Origin: an uncultured Opitutia bacterium
GTDB lineage: Bacteria > Verrucomicrobiota > Verrucomicrobiia > Opitutales > UBA953
Assembly (NCBI GenBank): GCA_903855995.1
Contig: CAIOAN010000002.1
Location: 186,001 to 250,000 of the forward strand
Reading direction: 5' to 3'
DNA: 64,000 nucleotides
The translations under genes and the position numbers were made by a program. The first letter of the stretch is position 1; every line of letters begins with the position of its first letter. The notes beneath the pieces were generated by a model, which saw only the letters and a list, made by a program, of their open reading frames with translations, did no database searches and was not told the origin of the DNA. Below are positions 61,198-64,000 of this stretch, piece after piece.

Positions 61198-63303
61198 TCA
61201 GGCCAGTCCATCCCGGACCAACAGGGCCTCGGGATCGAGGTCCCGGCCCATGAAATCACGGAAAAGTTCCTCGGCTGGCTTGGAATTGCCCTTTGAGAGG
61301 ACTTTGACCCGGAGCTCCCGACCGACAAGGGGGTTGAGTACCCCCTCCTTCAGGAAACGGGTGAAGGCGTCGGCCTCCAGGGCTTCCGCCCATTTATAAG
61401 AATAATAGCCCGCCGCGTACCCCGTGGCGTCCGAGAACAGGTGGTTGAACCGACGGGCCATAGCCGGGCCGCGGCGGGTAGTCCGGGACTGCCATTCGGC
61501 GAAGTCCTCGTTCCAATGGGAGTCGAGATCCCGCCCCTTCAGTTCCTCGGCCCGGATATGCAAGTCGAGGTCGAGTTTGGAGAAGGCCAGCTGGCGCATG
61601 CACGTCGAGGCGGAACGGAAATTGGCCGAGGCATCGAGCTTGGCGAGAAGCTCGCCCGGCAGCGGCGCTCCCGTCTCGTGATGGCGGGCGAAGAGCGCGA
61701 GCGACTCCTCCTCCCAGCACCAGTTTTCCAGGATCTGCGAGGGCAGTTCGACGAAGTCCCAGGCGACCCGCACCCCGGAGAGAGATTCGACCTCCACTTC
61801 GCTGAGGAGATGATGCAGCAGATGGCCGAACTCATGGAAGACGGTCGTGACCTCATCGTGATTAAGCAGCGCCTGCTTGCCCGCGACGGGCGGGGTGAAA
61901 TTGCCGCACATCAGGCCGAGGTGCGGAGTGAAGGAGCCGTCGGGCCGTGGGCCGCCGGTGCGGAAGAAATTCATCCACGCCCCGCCCCGCTTGGATTCAC
62001 GCGGAAACCAATCGGTATAAAACGAGCCCAGCAGACGATCACCGTCGCGCACCTCATAGAAGCGCACCTGCGGATGCCAGACATCGACCGGAGCACCTTC
62101 CACCCGCGGAGCCGCGGCGCGCACCAAGGTCTTTTCTCCGCTGACCTGGTCCACGAAGATCGTGTCGCGCGCGACGACTTGGATACCGAAAAGGCCGCCG
62201 AAAAGATTGAACATACCCGCAATGACGCCGTCGACCGGGAACCACGGGCGCAGGGCTTCGTCGTCGAAGCCGTGCTGCTCACGGCGCATCTTCTCGGAAT
62301 AGTATCCAAATTCCCAAGGATGCAACGAACGCAGCTTGTCGCCCACTTTGGCGGCTCGATACTGCTCCAGCTCGACGCCTTCGGCCTGGAATTTCGGGCG
62401 AATCCGTCGGCCGATGTCTTCGATGAATTTCAAGGCGGTCTCGCCGTTGCGGGCCATGCGCCGGGCGGTGGTGAAATCAGCGAAGTGCTGCTTGCCGAGC
62501 AGGCGGGCCTTCTCGTGACGCAGGGCGAGAATCTCGCCGACGAGCGCGGTGTTATCCCATGCACCCTTCAGGCCGACCTCGCCGAGGCCTTCCCAGCAGA
62601 GGCGACGCAGGTCCTCGTCGTCCGCATACTGCAACACAGGGAAGACCGAGGGTGAATGCAGCGTGAAGCGCCAGGCTTCCGGGCGGCCTTTGGCGGTTGC
62701 GGCCTGCTTGGCGGCGGCGAGCGCACTGGCGGGAAGCCCCGCGAGTCGATTCTCCTCGTCGATGAAAAGCTCCCAGGCATTCGTCGAATCGAGGACGTTC
62801 TCGGAATACTTCTGCGTCTTGGCGGCGAGTGCGGCATTGAGCACGGCGAGGCGCTCCTTGCCGGCGGGCGGAAGATCGGCGCCGTTCTCCTCGAAATCAG
62901 CGAGGGTCTCCTGCAAGAAGCGACGCCGGACGCCGCTGAGCGCCTCCGCATCCGGGGTGCCCGCATAAGCCTTGAAGACGGCCCAGAGTTCGGGGTCGAG
63001 CGTGAGCGAGGTGAAGAATGCCGTGACCTCCGGCATCATCGCGTTGTAGGCCTTGCGCAGTTCAGGCGAGTTCAACACGGCGTCTAGATGCGAGACCAGA
63101 CCCCATGCACGGGAGAGTTCCTTGGTCGTCGCTTCAAATCCCAGCAGCACCTGCGCATAGGTCAGGTCGGCGCCCTTCGTCAGCTTAAACGCATCGACGT
63201 TGGCGCGCGCGCGGTGCAGGGCCTCGCGGATGTCAGGCTCGACGGCTTCGGCCTTAAGGCTGCTCCAGTCGAAAAGAAACTCGTCGGCGAGGAAAGGGTG
63301 CAC
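61198..63303 (-). CDS. M3-family metallopeptidase (oligopeptidase A-like)
   Basis: 701 residues. Zinc motif TTVFHEFGHLLHHLLSEVEVESLSG (H-E-x-x-H near residue 490, Glu ligand downstream) and FYTDWFPRESKRGGAWMNFF before it are typical of M3 peptidases of the PrlC/OpdA type, which digest short peptides and signal-peptide fragments in the cytoplasm. No signal peptide. The N-terminal helical domain is normal for the family, about 680 residues overall. Divergent from the bifunctional-nuclease gene. Confidence 0.94.
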   Translation of the reverse strand: MHPFLADEFLFDWSSLKAEAVEPDIREALHRARANVDAFKLTKGADLTYAQVLLGFEATTKELSRAWGLVSHLDAVLNSPELRKAYNAMMPEVTAFFTSLTLDPELWAVFKAYAGTPDAEALSGVRRRFLQETLADFEENGADLPPAGKERLAVLNAALAAKTQKYSENVLDSTNAWELFIDEENRLAGLPASALAAAKQAATAKGRPEAWRFTLHSPSVFPVLQYADDEDLRRLCWEGLGEVGLKGAWDNTALVGEILALRHEKARLLGKQHFADFTTARRMARNGETALKFIEDIGRRIRPKFQAEGVELEQYRAAKVGDKLRSLHPWEFGYYSEKMRREQHGFDDEALRPWFPVDGVIAGMFNLFGGLFGIQVVARDTIFVDQVSGEKTLVRAAAPRVEGAPVDVWHPQVRFYEVRDGDRLLGSFYTDWFPRESKRGGAWMNFFRTGGPRPDGSFTPHLGLMCGNFTPPVAGKQALLNHDEVTTVFHEFGHLLHHLLSEVEVESLSGVRVAWDFVELPSQILENWCWEEESLALFARHHETGAPLPGELLAKLDASANFRSASTCMRQLAFSKLDLDLHIRAEELKGRDLDSHWNEDFAEWQSRTTRRGPAMARRFNHLFSDATGYAAGYYSYKWAEALEADAFTRFLKEGVLNPLVGRELRVKVLSKGNSKPAEELFRDFMGRDLDPEALLVRDGLA

Positions 63304-63411
63304 ACCCTCAAGGTGCGACTTGGACGGCTGATTTCAAGGCAACCCTGTGTAAAAGCCCGTCGGGATGCACCGTGGGCTTGCGAAACGGGCCTGGGCGACA
63401 CACTTTGCGGC

Positions 63412-63855
63412 ATGAGCAAGTTGGAGGCAGTACCCGTCACCGGCATCGAAGTCGTCCCCACCAAGGGAGGTACGGCGGTATTCCTCGTGACCGAGCACAA
63501 GACCATGGTCATCCAGGTCGACCCCTCCGTCGGCGAATCCCTGCAAGGCGCCCTGGCCGGCAAGACGCCGGACCGCCCCCAGTCGCATGACCTGATGCTC
63601 CACCTTTTGCTGGGCCTGGACGCCGCGGTCATCCATATCGTAATCGTTGATGTCAAAGACGGCGTCTTCTTCGCCCGGATCCTGCTCGGTCAGGACGGTC
63701 CGGTGGCCCGCAAGATCGCCGAAGTTGACGCCCGCCCCAGCGACGCGCTCGTTCTCGCCGTGAAAGCCAAGCGACCAGTGTTCATCGCGAAATCCGTCCT
63801 GGAGTCGTGCGATGACATGGCGGAAATGCTCGCGCGCCTGCGCAAGCAGGCGTGA
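63412..63855 (+). CDS. Bifunctional nuclease (DUF151) domain protein
   Basis: 147 residues from the ATG at 63412; the frame extends upstream without a gene-like beginning. DUF151 features: TAVFLVTEHKTMVIQVDPSVGESLQGALAGKTPDRPQSHDLMLHLLLGLDAAVIHIVIVDVKDGVFFARILL and IAEVDARPSDALVLAVKAKRPVFIAKSVL, including the A-R-P-S-D-A core. The family was named for nuclease activity in plants; bacterial roles are unclear. It overlaps the dus gene by 4 bases. Confidence 0.9.
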   Translation: MSKLEAVPVTGIEVVPTKGGTAVFLVTEHKTMVIQVDPSVGESLQGALAGKTPDRPQSHDLMLHLLLGLDAAVIHIVIVDVKDGVFFARILLGQDGPVARKIAEVDARPSDALVLAVKAKRPVFIAKSVLESCDDMAEMLARLRKQA

Positions 63856-64000
63856 GCGGACCGCTGCCAGTCCCGGCCATCGCCGGCACGCACCCATCGG
63901 TACTCGCGCCGATGCAGGACGTGACCACGACCGGCTTCATGCGCGTCATCGGACGCCGCGGCGCTCCAGATTGGTTCGTGACGGAATATTTCCGGGTGCA
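63852..64000 (+). CDS. tRNA-dihydrouridine synthase (3' truncated by window end)
   Basis: Only the first 49 codons, from a GTG at 63852 overlapping the previous stop (GTGA). They encode VLAPMQDVTTTGFMRVIGRRGAPDWFVTEYFRV, split here at its landmarks: the A-P-M flavin-binding opening of Dus enzymes and a T-E-Y-F in the place of the usual T-E-M. Dus enzymes reduce uridines in the D-loop using FMN. Subfamily (A, B or C) cannot be told from this fragment. Confidence 0.82.
   Translation, partial: MSGPLPVPAIAGTHPSVLAPMQDVTTTGFMRVIGRRGAPDWFVTEYFRV

Overview
The window looks like chromosomal core DNA of a free-living Gram-negative bacterium of the Verrucomicrobiota (PVC superphylum), plausibly an Opitutae-like lineage. 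I infer this from gene content rather than a marker tree: several planctomycete/verrucomicrobial-type c-type cytochromes (PSCyt1-like CxxCH...MPP modules), a ThuA-like protein, a DUF1080 protein, TAT-exported Gfo/Idh/MocA oxidoreductases, and uniformly GC-rich, C-ending codon use. No prophage, insertion sequence, CRISPR array or rRNA operon was seen. Coding density is very high; no gap between genes exceeds about 190 bases.

Layout. 1-1204: 3' part of hflX. 1271-9013: a run of exported proteins (three small haem-c proteins, ThuA-like, a multicopper oxidase fused to a thioredoxin-like domain on the minus strand, two tandem esterases, DUF1080). 9071-10960: an Rrf2/NsrR-like regulator with an MBL hydrolase, divergent from a lipoprotein truncated globin, with a near-perfect palindrome over the shared promoter. 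11104-15116: ffh, HAD phosphatase, aspartate aminotransferase, holin-like membrane protein. 15173-21765: complete pstS-pstC-pstA-pstB-phoU phosphate operon (minus). 21869-28263: SGNH hydrolase, a UvrA-family ATPase, and a minus-strand group (small unknown gene, SUI1 factor, CCA-adding enzyme, GAF protein). 28365-30046: tRNA-Val, ilvN, ilvC. 30179-35490: DUF485 plus solute:sodium symporter, then hemC-hemD-trpF, then glnB behind a very good sigma-54-type promoter. 35549-44172: cupin, OppA-like lipoprotein, unknown exported protein, HPP protein, RidA, an ExbB-ExbD-TonB-like operon, McsA-like protein, surE, a His-rich membrane protein, HAD phosphatase. 44204-50167: RecD2-like helicase, U32 peptidase, all-alpha dUTPase, orphan pseudopilin. 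50164-53676: rpmH-rnpA-yidD followed by an LTA-synthase-like sulfatase and PAP2 phosphatase (minus). 53773-64000: LOG protein, cutA, CPBP protease, two tandem Gfo/Idh/MocA paralogues, tsaE, typA, M3 peptidase, bifunctional-nuclease-domain protein, and the 5' end of a dus gene.

How they fit together. Most of the window is housekeeping (translation, branched-chain amino acids, tetrapyrrole, phosphate and nitrogen control). The most distinctive parts are the exported redox/carbohydrate set at 1271-9013, the probable nitric-oxide-responsive regulator/globin pair with its palindrome, a pair of about 100-base palindromic intergenic repeats (4152-4261 and 13138-13233), and a tandem duplication whose breakpoints appear to lie inside signal-peptide codons. 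I did not find a clearly new multi-gene defence or mobile system.
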